Positions 1-5,884 of a stretch of DNA of 5,884 nt are shown here, piece after piece. A program made the position numbers and the translations under genes. The first letter of the stretch is position 1; every line of letters begins with the position of its first letter. Source of the stretch: Acidobacteriota bacterium (GTDB lineage Bacteria > Acidobacteriota > Terriglobia > Terriglobales > Acidobacteriaceae). The notes beneath the pieces are model-generated. The model was not told the DNA's origin. It saw only the letters and a list, made by a program, of their open reading frames with translations, and did no database searches. The stretch is taken from contig JAJYSL010000274.1 in NCBI GenBank assembly GCA_021793595.1, forward strand, positions 1 through 5,884, written 5' to 3'.

Positions 1-249
1 CAATCCGAAAGGGATACCGACCGCCAAAAAACCGATGAGAAACCCTTGTGTGACCTGGGCCCGCGTGAACCCGAGAGAAGCGACGAATTCAGGGTAAAAA
101 ACGGGAAAGCCGTAATAAATTATGCCGACGGCAAAAAAGAGATTCAGGAACGCCGCCAGGACAATCCACCAGCCGTAGAAAATTTGCGTAGGGGGATTGG
201 GCCTGCTCCCTCTTTTTCGCTCTTCGTCATCTCGAACCTTACGCCCCAT
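1..249 (-). CDS. Major facilitator superfamily transporter, N-terminal fragment
   Basis: This is the first 83 codons of a minus-strand gene that runs off the left edge. It starts with ATG at 249-247 and has no stop in the window. A basic, polar N-terminus of about 23 residues precedes an FYGWWIV motif (residues 24-30). A first hydrophobic helix follows (about 27-49), then a short loop with an LGFTRAQV stretch (59-66) and the start of a second helix (about 70-83). An N-terminal FYGWW followed by a helix and a GxxRxxV-like loop is typical of MFS carriers of the monocarboxylate or oxalate/formate type. Substrate cannot be told from this fragment. The upstream sequence has only a weak GGTGGA-like ribosome site. 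It is transcribed divergently from the sugar-processing genes, so co-regulation and uptake of their product are plausible but inferred. Confidence 0.82.
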   Translation of the reverse strand, partial: MGRKVRDDEERKRGSRPNPPTQIFYGWWIVLAAFLNLFFAVGIIYYGFPVFYPEFVASLGFTRAQVTQGFLIGFLAVGIPFGL

Positions 250-450
250 ACTTGAAGATCCACCAGTCACAATGCTTCATAAGTTTCCGTTTGTTATTCT
301 ACTATTCGTATTATTACTGTTTTAGAGATGTTTTCTCGTATATATTTATGTTTTATTTAGTTCTCGCAGATTCGTTTGCCAAGGGAACGTGCCGGAATGC
401 GTGGCGCAGGCAGGTCGTTTCGCGGCCCACGGACGAAATATAGCGATTGC

Positions 451-465
451 GCCCTTTGCAAGGGC
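451..465. repeat. Perfect 6-bp inverted repeat (leader hairpin)
   Basis: GCCCTT (451-456) and AAGGGC (460-465) are perfect reverse complements around a 3-base TGC loop. The element lies 47 bases upstream of the GTG start of the isomerase and is followed by a pyrimidine-rich stretch (CTTTCTTCTTC, 466-476). It could be an operator, a leader hairpin or a weak attenuator. The stem is short and the following tract lacks the run of T expected of a strong intrinsic terminator. Confidence 0.4.
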
Positions 466-497
466 CTTTCTTCTTCAAAGCGTTGAATGATTCAAAT

Positions 498-502
498 AGG
501 GA
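498..502 (+). promoter_or_regulatory. Ribosome binding site supporting the GTG start at 513
   Basis: AGGGA lies 10 bases before GTG at 513. The alternative in-frame TTG at 447 has no purine-rich site upstream. Starting at 513 also places the arginine pair at residues 6-7, where an export signal should begin, so this site helps decide the start. Confidence 0.5.
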
Positions 503-512
503 TTCCGATAAA

Positions 513-1457
513 GTGACACTGCTCAATCGTCGAAACTTCATGCAGCTTGCCAGTGCAGCTTGTATTTCAAGGGGCATTCAGCCTGCGCTTGCCCAATCGT
601 CGCCGCGTATCCCCGTTCCCGGCGCTGTACCTATCCGGCTGGGCGTAGTGCTTTGGATTCGCAATGGACAATCTATCGACGCTGCCGTCAAAAGCGTCCG
701 CGATATGGGTTTGCCGACGTGTCAGATAGGATTCGATCGCCTGACTCCCGATGTCGCCACCCCGGTAAAAAATGCTTTGACAAAGTATGGCGTGGAGGCC
801 ACAGCGCTCAGCGAACATGGTCCGGGTGTGCGAATCTTCAACTTCTATCAAGGGCCGGAAACGATTGGGATCATTCCTCCGGCTACGCGCGAAGCGCGCA
901 TTCGCAACCTGAAGCTGGCCTCCGATGTAGCCAGCCAATGCGGGATCCCCGCCGTCCATACGCATTGCGGCTTTATACCGGAGGACCCGAACGATCCGCT
1001 CTATCCGCAAGCCGTGGCAGCGGTGAAAGAGATAGGCGCCTATTGCAAAGAACGAGGGCAAATATTTCTTTGTGAGACCGGACAGGAGACACCGATCACG
1101 TTGCTCCGGCTGATGGACGATGTAGGACTCGACAATGTCTGCGCAAATCTGGATTTGGCCAACCTCATCCTGTATGGAAAGGGAAATCCGGTGGACGCCA
1201 TGGATGTGATTGGGCATCGCGTCCGCGGAATTCATGCGAAAGACGGCCTGCTCCCGACCAACCCAAAAGATCTTGGGAAAGAGGTTGCCATCGGTAAAGG
1301 CAGAGTCAACTTTCCCGTGGTGCTCCAGCAATTGAAGCAAGTGGGATACAAGGGTGCAATGACAATCGAATGCGAGCTTCCACAAGATCGACGGAAAGCA
1401 GACATTCTGGAATCGAAGGTTTTCCTTGAGGAACTGCTCGCTAAGACTTACAGCTAG
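513..1457 (+). CDS. Exported TIM-barrel sugar isomerase/epimerase (AP endonuclease 2-like fold)
   Basis: This encodes a 314-residue protein of the xylose isomerase-like TIM-barrel family, whose members use a divalent metal to isomerise or epimerise sugars, keto-sugars or related polyols. The N-terminus has an NRRNFM twin-arginine motif (residues 5-10), a short hydrophobic stretch and an ALA|Q cleavage site near residue 27, so export by Tat is likely. Candidate metal or catalytic residues are E188 (in CETGQET), D214 (NLDLAN), H241 (IHAKDG) and E286 (TIECE), with an HTHCG strand motif at 149-153. These are the Glu, Asp, His, Glu ligands expected of the family, so the enzyme looks intact. The GTG start is chosen over TTG at 447 because of the ribosome site and signal position. 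It is first in the plus-strand cluster, 38 bases before the ApbE gene. Substrate is unknown; a free sugar or keto-sugar is likelier than a phosphate if it acts outside the cytoplasm. Confidence 0.85.
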   Translation: MTLLNRRNFMQLASAACISRGIQPALAQSSPRIPVPGAVPIRLGVVLWIRNGQSIDAAVKSVRDMGLPTCQIGFDRLTPDVATPVKNALTKYGVEATALSEHGPGVRIFNFYQGPETIGIIPPATREARIRNLKLASDVASQCGIPAVHTHCGFIPEDPNDPLYPQAVAAVKEIGAYCKERGQIFLCETGQETPITLLRLMDDVGLDNVCANLDLANLILYGKGNPVDAMDVIGHRVRGIHAKDGLLPTNPKDLGKEVAIGKGRVNFPVVLQQLKQVGYKGAMTIECELPQDRRKADILESKVFLEELLAKTYS

Positions 1458-1495
1458 AGCGGGAATTTTTGCAGGTCTCTAAAAATGGATTCACT

Positions 1496-2596
1496 ATGTT
1501 GAAAGGACTTTCACGCCGGAACCATTTTCAAATTGCTGTCCTGGTTTTTGCTTGTCTGTCATCGCCTATTTTGTCTTCCGCTGTCGTTGCCGAGGCCCAT
1601 CGCGCATCCCAAAAGACGCCGGCGCAGCTTTACTCCATGGACCATCCGGCGATGGGAACAATTTATTCACTCTATCTATACGCACACTCGCGGGCTGAGG
1701 CCGATGCGGATGCGGCGCAGGTTTTCAACGAAATCGACCGGGTGGAAGATTTGCTCAGCAACTATCGGGAGACAAGCGAGCTATCTCGCATCAACCGCGA
1801 AGCCTCCACTTCCGCTGTAACTACGGACCCGGAGACCTTCCATTTTCTGCAAACTTCTTTCGCGTGGAGCGCTCGGTCCGACGGGGCATTCGACATCACC
1901 GTGGGGAAGCTTATGAAGGCCTGGGGATTTTTCAGAGCGAAGGGTACGATTCCCACGGCAGCGGAACTTGCCCAGGTGCGCAACCAGGTGGGGTGGCAAC
2001 GGGTGCAACTGAACAGCGCGCAACGTACAGTCCGCTTTCTGTCGCCGGGAGTTGAGTTGGACCCGGGTGGCATCGGTAAAGGGTATGCCGTCGAACGCGC
2101 GGTCAAAATCATGCGCGCGGAGCATGTTTCCGCGGCCCTGCTGTCGGCGGGCGGCAGCACCATTTATGCGCTGGGCGCGCCTCCGGGACAGCCCGGCTGG
2201 AAGGTCCTGGTGCCAGCGCTGGGCCACGCGGAGAACACCCTCTCCACGGTAGTTTTGCGGGACACTTCGCTGTCTACCGCCAACTGTTCCGAGAAACATT
2301 TTATCGACAATGGACATTTGTACTGCTCCATCATGGATCCCCACACGCTGTACCCTGTGGAAGGGATGTTGCAGGTCACAGTCATCGCTCCTTCGGCTAC
2401 GGACAGCGATGCTCTATCGAACGTTTTATTTGTCCTGGGGCCGAAGAAAAGCGCGTCGGCGCTCCGGCATCTGCCGCAGGATTCCGCCTTGATCGTTTCA
2501 GGAAAAATGCCCGCCGCGCAGTGTGAAACCGTACGCTGGAGCACCGCGATCATGCCGGGATACTGCACAAGCTTACAAACTGCAAAGGAAAACTAA
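1496..2596 (+). CDS. ApbE-family FAD:protein FMN transferase homologue, divergent active site
   Basis: This encodes a 366-residue exported protein. ApbE proteins use Mg2+ and FAD to attach FMN to a threonine of partner proteins outside the cytoplasm. In order it shows a signal peptide with an SRRNHF arginine pair (residues 5-10) and hydrophobic core, HPAMGT (50-55), EIDRVEDLLSNYR (79-91), GAFDITVG (130-137), DPGGIGKGYA (189-198), SAGGS (217-221) and MDPHTLYPV (280-288). Length and motif order fit the family. It is unusual near the C-terminus. The common STSGxY reads STANCS, the S-H-(I/V)-(I/L)-D-P histidine is Ser278, the TG after DP is TL, and the Mg-ligand Thr of the DAxxT motif is Asn309. 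Activity is therefore uncertain. ATG at 1496 is preferred; an in-frame TTG at 1469 adds nine residues and has a GGGA nearby. Cleavage is probably after AEA (residue 34). The Gfo/Idh gene starts 6 bases after its stop. Confidence 0.85.
   Translation: MLKGLSRRNHFQIAVLVFACLSSPILSSAVVAEAHRASQKTPAQLYSMDHPAMGTIYSLYLYAHSRAEADADAAQVFNEIDRVEDLLSNYRETSELSRINREASTSAVTTDPETFHFLQTSFAWSARSDGAFDITVGKLMKAWGFFRAKGTIPTAAELAQVRNQVGWQRVQLNSAQRTVRFLSPGVELDPGGIGKGYAVERAVKIMRAEHVSAALLSAGGSTIYALGAPPGQPGWKVLVPALGHAENTLSTVVLRDTSLSTANCSEKHFIDNGHLYCSIMDPHTLYPVEGMLQVTVIAPSATDSDALSNVLFVLGPKKSASALRHLPQDSALIVSGKMPAAQCETVRWSTAIMPGYCTSLQTAKEN
2584..2589 (+). promoter_or_regulatory. Ribosome binding site of the Gfo/Idh/MocA gene inside the apbE-like 3' end
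   Basis: AAAGGA lies within the last codons of the upstream ApbE-like gene, 13 bases before ATG at 2603. The spacing is longer than ideal. Its placement inside the upstream gene supports linked translation of the two genes. Confidence 0.45.
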
Positions 2597-2602
2597 TCCA
2601 TT

Positions 2603-3856
2603 ATGAATCGCAGACGATTACTTCAAGGACTCTCGATGAGCGTGTTATCCAGCAAATTGTTGGGAGCAGCGCAAGCCTACGGACAATCCCCGGAAGCGCA
2701 AGCACAACCGCAGCGGCCCGTGGCCGCGAACGATCGCGTGAATGTCGGCATGATCGGCCCCGGCAGCCGCGGCAAGGAATTGTTGCGTCAACTCTTGCGT
2801 GTACCCGGAGTGGAGATTGCCGCGGTATGCGACGTGTATGAACCTCGCTTTGCCCAGGTGAATGAGCTGGTGGGCAAAAAAGTGCCTGCGTATAAAGACC
2901 ATCGCGAGATGCTGGAGCGTAAGGACCTGGATGCAATCTTTATTGCGACGCCACCGGTGTTTCATGCCGAGTATGCAATCGCCGCCATGAAAAGTGGCCG
3001 TCCAGTCTATGGAGAAAAAACTTTGGGCTTCTCACCGGAAGATTGCTATGCACTGGTGGACTATGTCACCCAGAGCGGGCAGATTTTTCAGATAGGCCAT
3101 CAGATGCGCTATGCGGCCTGGATTCAGGAGGCCGTCAAACGTGTGCATCAAGGACAGATTGGTGTGCCGACCCACGTCTACGGCTACTGGCATCGCAACG
3201 ACAGTTGGCGACGCACCGTTCCGAACCCCAGCCTGGAACACCTGCTGAACTGGAGATTGTATAAAGAGTCTTCCGGTGGCCTGTTGGAGGAGCTTGGCTC
3301 CCATCACATCGACATTGCCAATTGGGTCTTCGGGGAGCAGCCGCAGACCGTGGTCGGCACAACCAGCGTCGTCGTGTATCACGATGGCCGCACGGTGGGC
3401 GACAACGTGCAGGCTGTCCTGGGCTATTCCAAAGGCAGACGCATGTTTTTCAGTTCCATCCTCGACAATGGCCTGATGGCCGATCAACTCTGGATTTACG
3501 GTACCGAAGGCAGTGTGCAGATAACGCTGGAGGACGCCACGCTATATGCTCCGAGCGGTAAGGGCATAACAGCCGCGTCGCACTCCGACGTGGTGCAGCG
3601 CGGAGTGAAGACAGGCGCCTCCTTCAACGCGGACTCTGCAATGCCGTATCGTGGGCCTGGCGAACGTATAGAGACAATAGGGGGCGAAGACTCAACCTTG
3701 GCCGCTTGCCGCTCGTTTATCCAATGCGTGCGCGCGAAACAACAGCCACTGGCAAATGTAGAAATAGGGTTTGGCTCCGGGATGGCCGTCTCCATTGGAA
3801 AACATGCCGTGGTGGAAGGCCGCATGAAAGATATTCCTCAGTTGAGAAAAACCTAG
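2603..3856 (+). CDS. Tat-exported Gfo/Idh/MocA family oxidoreductase
   Basis: This encodes a 417-residue protein with an MNRRRLLQGL twin-arginine start and an AQA cleavage site near residue 25. The Rossmann domain begins at about residue 45 with VNVGMIGPGSRG (46-57), a G-x-G-x-x-G variant that binds NAD(P). VCDVYEP (75-81) ends the second strand. EKT (138-140) holds the family lysine, K139, where most members have EKP. The C-terminal alpha/beta domain carries SGGLLEELGSHHIDIANWVFG (224-244), with His235 and Asp237 in the usual catalytic positions. Glucose-fructose oxidoreductase is the precedent for a Tat-exported family member with bound cofactor. Some relatives (GH109 and other NAD-dependent glycosidases) instead use transient oxidation to cleave glycosides; I see no specific GH109 signature. 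Substrate is unknown. Its place between the ApbE-like gene (6 bases upstream) and the GH20-like gene (99 bases downstream) supports a sugar or glycoside substrate. Confidence 0.9.
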   Translation: MNRRRLLQGLSMSVLSSKLLGAAQAYGQSPEAQAQPQRPVAANDRVNVGMIGPGSRGKELLRQLLRVPGVEIAAVCDVYEPRFAQVNELVGKKVPAYKDHREMLERKDLDAIFIATPPVFHAEYAIAAMKSGRPVYGEKTLGFSPEDCYALVDYVTQSGQIFQIGHQMRYAAWIQEAVKRVHQGQIGVPTHVYGYWHRNDSWRRTVPNPSLEHLLNWRLYKESSGGLLEELGSHHIDIANWVFGEQPQTVVGTTSVVVYHDGRTVGDNVQAVLGYSKGRRMFFSSILDNGLMADQLWIYGTEGSVQITLEDATLYAPSGKGITAASHSDVVQRGVKTGASFNADSAMPYRGPGERIETIGGEDSTLAACRSFIQCVRAKQQPLANVEIGFGSGMAVSIGKHAVVEGRMKDIPQLRKT

Positions 3857-3955
3857 CAATGGCTGGAATGCTTATCCCAAGCTGTGTTTCCCGTATCGTT
3901 ACGCATCGCGTCAAGAGCTTACAAATAGTTTCGCAAGCGCCCGGAAGGGATTTGC
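3857..3955. other. Intergenic gap before the GH20-like gene
   Basis: This 99-base gap is longer than the others in the cluster and could house a secondary promoter. A TTACGC (3899-3904) and TACAAA (3920-3925) pair is 15 bases apart, which is weak. No terminator-like hairpin with a T run was seen, so read-through from the upstream genes remains possible. Confidence 0.35.
3943..3950 (+). promoter_or_regulatory. Ribosome binding site of the GH20-like gene
   Basis: GGAAGGGA is a strong purine-rich site 5 bases before ATG at 3956 and 8 bases before a second in-frame ATG at 3959. It supports either start; the difference is one residue. Confidence 0.6.
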
Positions 3956-5884
3956 ATGATGACGGACCTGACACGCCGAGAGTTCTTGCACACCGCGGCT
4001 GGTGCCGCAGTGGGCAGCGCGATGATCGTCGGCCCCGATACATTTCTTTCCGGTGAGGCCGGGTCCGCTCCATCCACAGTAGAAGGCCACAGTGATGGAG
4101 CGGACCTGGCGTTCCAGTCTCCGATCTTCCCGAAGCCACAGGAAATTTCCAGTTCGGGCAGCGACTTCGTCCTCGACAACCAAGTACGCATTGTCGTTCC
4201 GTCCGATGCATCGGAACAGGATTTACTTTTGGCTGGCTTGTTGGTGAACGAACTGGGCGACCGGTTTGGTCTGCATCTGAAGGTCGAACGCATCACGGCC
4301 TTGAGCGCCAACAGGCGCGTAATTCTGATGGGATCGATCAAGAATTCCTTGGTCCGGCGGTATTGCACCGCAACGGAGCTGATGGCAAGCACGCAAAGTC
4401 TTGGTCCCGAGAGTTATTTTCTCCAGACAAATAAGAACATCGTTTTGGTTGCCGGTTCCGATGATCGCGGCGCTTTTTACGGGTTTCAGTCTCTCCGCCA
4501 GTTGCTCGTAAACGACGAGAAAAGTACGCGATTTCGCGGCGTGCTGATTCGCGACTGGCCCGACAAGCCGTTTCGAGGCATCTACCTGTTTCTTCCCGGA
4601 CGCGACAATATCGCGTTCTTCAAGCGCTTTGTTCGGGACTTTATGGCGCTGTATAAGTACAACACGCTCATTATGGAAATGAACGCGTGCATGAGGCTGG
4701 ACCATCATCCAGAACTCAATTACGGCTGGGTGCGGTTCGCAAGAGATGCAAATTACAGTTGCCGCAACTATCCTCCACAGCCGTTCCACGGCATGGAGCA
4801 GAACTCCTCGCATCAGGACACGGCGGACGGGGCCTTTCTCGAAAAAGAGGAAGTCGCCGATCTGGCCCGCTGGGTGAAGAGACATCACATTGAACTTGTT
4901 CCGTCGCTTCCTTCTTTTACGCACAGTTATTACTTGCTGACCGAGCACAGAGATCTGGCAGCAGTACCGCAGAATAAATGGCCCGACATCTATTGCCCCT
5001 CCAATCCGAAATCCTACTCCCTGGTATTTGAGGTCTATGACGAATTCATCGATGTTCTAAAGCCCAAGAGGGTCCACATCGGACACGATGAACTGTTCCT
5101 GCCGGTCGGCGTGTCGCCGCAGTGTCACGACCAGGACATCGGTGAGTTGTTTGGGGAGGACGTCAAAAAGATCCACGATCATCTTGCAAGCAAGGGCATT
5201 GAGACTGGGCTCTGGGGCGATATGTTGCTACAGTCGGTCCGCGGCAACGGACTACAGAAGAAAGTAGCGCCGGATGGCTGGATATACCACTCTCCCGGCG
5301 GCCTGACTCCTGAACAGGTGGAGCGTCTGATTCCTAAAGACTGCCTGATCTACAACTGGTTCTGGAGCAATCGAATGAGGCAGCTAGGCTCCGCCGAACT
5401 GAACGAAGCCTACCTCGATAAGATGGGTTTTCAGCAGGTCTTCGGCAACTTCGAGCCCAACATCGAACACTATGAAACGCGCAAGAAACTCCCCACGCTG
5501 CTAGGCGGCGCTCCCTCGGCATGGTTTGCCACCAACGAAATTGGTTTTGGAAAGGACCTCCTGTCTACCTTCCTTGGTTGCAGCAATATTCTCTGGACCG
5601 GTCAGGTCATCGAGGGCAAGGACTTGTCGGCGCGGGTGCAATCCATGATGCCAGCCATTCGCGTTCGCCTCAGTGGGACAACTCCCCCCAGCCAGACGGA
5701 AACCTCGATTGCGCCAGTGGACATTTCGAGCAGATTCAATATGGGGAACGCGCTTCCCATGCTGGGCGTAAATCTCGACGGAATGGCGACCGAAATCGTC
5801 CAGTACAACAATGTTCCTTTCGATCTGCGGCGCGCCAATCGCATGCGCGCAATTATGGTGGGGACGGAAGGGAAGCAGCCAATG
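3956..5884 (+). CDS. Tat-exported GH20-like beta-N-acetylhexosaminidase, C-terminus missing
   Basis: An uninterrupted frame of 643 codons runs to the right edge without a stop. LTRREFL (residues 5-11) followed by a hydrophobic stretch is a twin-arginine signal. Residues about 70-195 resemble the alpha/beta domain that precedes GH20 catalytic barrels, with a VPSD strand, an RVILMGS strand and a DDRGAFYGFQSLRQLL helix. The barrel starts near DWPDKPFRG (200-208), where Arg207 matches the substrate-binding arginine of GH20. HIGHDE (374-379) supplies the Asp378-Glu379 pair of substrate-assisted catalysis, with His in place of the usual second Gly. Later tryptophans in LWGDM, YNWFW and SAWFA fit the aromatic lining of the pocket. 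From about residue 588 (VDISSRFN, then NVPFDL) a beta-rich accessory domain seems to begin. The family removes terminal GlcNAc or GalNAc; exact substrate is not shown. It could also be a GH20-clan enzyme with changed specificity. Confidence 0.8.
   Translation, partial: MMTDLTRREFLHTAAGAAVGSAMIVGPDTFLSGEAGSAPSTVEGHSDGADLAFQSPIFPKPQEISSSGSDFVLDNQVRIVVPSDASEQDLLLAGLLVNELGDRFGLHLKVERITALSANRRVILMGSIKNSLVRRYCTATELMASTQSLGPESYFLQTNKNIVLVAGSDDRGAFYGFQSLRQLLVNDEKSTRFRGVLIRDWPDKPFRGIYLFLPGRDNIAFFKRFVRDFMALYKYNTLIMEMNACMRLDHHPELNYGWVRFARDANYSCRNYPPQPFHGMEQNSSHQDTADGAFLEKEEVADLARWVKRHHIELVPSLPSFTHSYYLLTEHRDLAAVPQNKWPDIYCPSNPKSYSLVFEVYDEFIDVLKPKRVHIGHDELFLPVGVSPQCHDQDIGELFGEDVKKIHDHLASKGIETGLWGDMLLQSVRGNGLQKKVAPDGWIYHSPGGLTPEQVERLIPKDCLIYNWFWSNRMRQLGSAELNEAYLDKMGFQQVFGNFEPNIEHYETRKKLPTLLGGAPSAWFATNEIGFGKDLLSTFLGCSNILWTGQVIEGKDLSARVQSMMPAIRVRLSGTTPPSQTETSIAPVDISSRFNMGNALPMLGVNLDGMATEIVQYNNVPFDLRRANRMRAIMVGTEGKQPM

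Larger units (their letters stand above)
250..512. promoter_or_regulatory. Divergent intergenic region with AT-rich core
   Basis: This 263-base gap separates the minus-strand transporter from the plus-strand sugar gene set, so it should contain promoters for both directions. Positions 281-370 are only about 27% GC by hand count, far below the flanking genes. They contain several TATTAT and TATATT hexamers (for example 309-314 and 341-346) that could serve as -10 elements. No -35 hexamer at ideal spacing stands out, so no exact promoter is called. The part nearer the isomerase (376-512) returns to higher GC and carries short dyads, including TTTCG/CGAAA at 418-422 and 434-438 and the hairpin at 451-465. 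The short reading frames here lack a ribosome site or recognisable protein features. Confidence 0.5.

Noticed and set aside
252..443. Small plus-strand reading frame in the AT-rich gap
   Set aside because: Its Tyr/Phe-rich product reflects the AT-rich composition, it has no ribosome site, and it lies where divergent promoters are expected.
447..512. N-terminal extension of the isomerase from TTG at 447
   Set aside because: There is no ribosome site before the TTG, the 22 extra residues would displace the twin-arginine signal from the N-terminus, and GTG at 513 has AGGGA at a workable distance.
567..1385. Long minus-strand reading frame of 272 codons
   Set aside because: It lies wholly opposite the conserved isomerase and its translation shows no family motifs, so it is an antisense shadow.
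1469..1495. TTG start nine codons upstream for the ApbE homologue
   Set aside because: GGGA at 1461-1464 is close to it, but ATG at 1496 gives a more normal signal peptide (MLKGLSRRN). The choice is not certain.
1544..1555. Possible lipobox V-F-A-C (Cys20) in the ApbE homologue signal
   Set aside because: Phe at the -2 position is atypical, and a standard signal peptidase I site (AEA) lies further on. Lipoprotein status cannot be excluded but is not supported.
3356..3367. GTTS (residues 252-255) of the Gfo/Idh/MocA protein as an FMN acceptor site
   Set aside because: It lies in a beta-strand region of the C-terminal domain and does not match the acceptor consensus.
4223..4948. Minus-strand reading frame of 241 codons
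   Set aside because: It is opposite the GH20-like gene, whose own frame is continuous for 643 codons with family motifs. The antisense product shows no recognisable features.
5672..5683. SGTT (residues 573-576) of the GH20-like protein as an FMN acceptor site for the ApbE homologue
   Set aside because: The known acceptor motif is of the S-G-A-T type within an FMN-binding domain. A bare SGTT beside a GH20 barrel lacks that context.

Overview
The window looks like chromosomal DNA from a heterotrophic bacterium of the Acidobacteriota type, or possibly the Planctomycetota. This rests on mixed GC content, use of a GTG start, and a run of carbohydrate-related proteins with twin-arginine export signals. 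The isomerase and Gfo/Idh proteins also resemble versions I associate with Acidobacteriota. The assignment is an inference from gene style, not from a marker gene.

Layout: positions 1-249 hold the N-terminal part of a major facilitator transporter on the minus strand, cut by the left edge. Positions 250-512 are a divergent intergenic region with a very AT-rich core (about 27% GC at 281-370) and a small perfect hairpin at 451-465. From 513 to the right edge four plus-strand genes follow: a TIM-barrel sugar isomerase/epimerase (513-1457), an ApbE-family flavin transferase homologue (1496-2596), a Gfo/Idh/MocA oxidoreductase (2603-3856) and a GH20-like beta-hexosaminidase (3956-5884, cut by the right edge). 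The gaps are 38, 6 and 99 bases, so the first three genes are very probably one transcript and the fourth may be.

All four plus-strand proteins begin with an export signal, and each signal carries an arginine pair. The picture is a cell-envelope sugar-processing set. The GH20-like enzyme would release a terminal sugar, probably an N-acetylhexosamine. The Gfo/Idh/MocA protein, exported folded with its nicotinamide cofactor, would oxidise or otherwise transform it. The isomerase would rearrange the sugar or keto-sugar, and the divergent transporter could import the product. The order of steps and the substrate are inference.

The ApbE homologue is the odd member. It keeps the family fold motifs but differs at several normally conserved C-terminal active-site positions, and no convincing flavin-acceptor protein is visible here. 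No RNA genes, CRISPR arrays, insertion sequences or strong terminators were seen.
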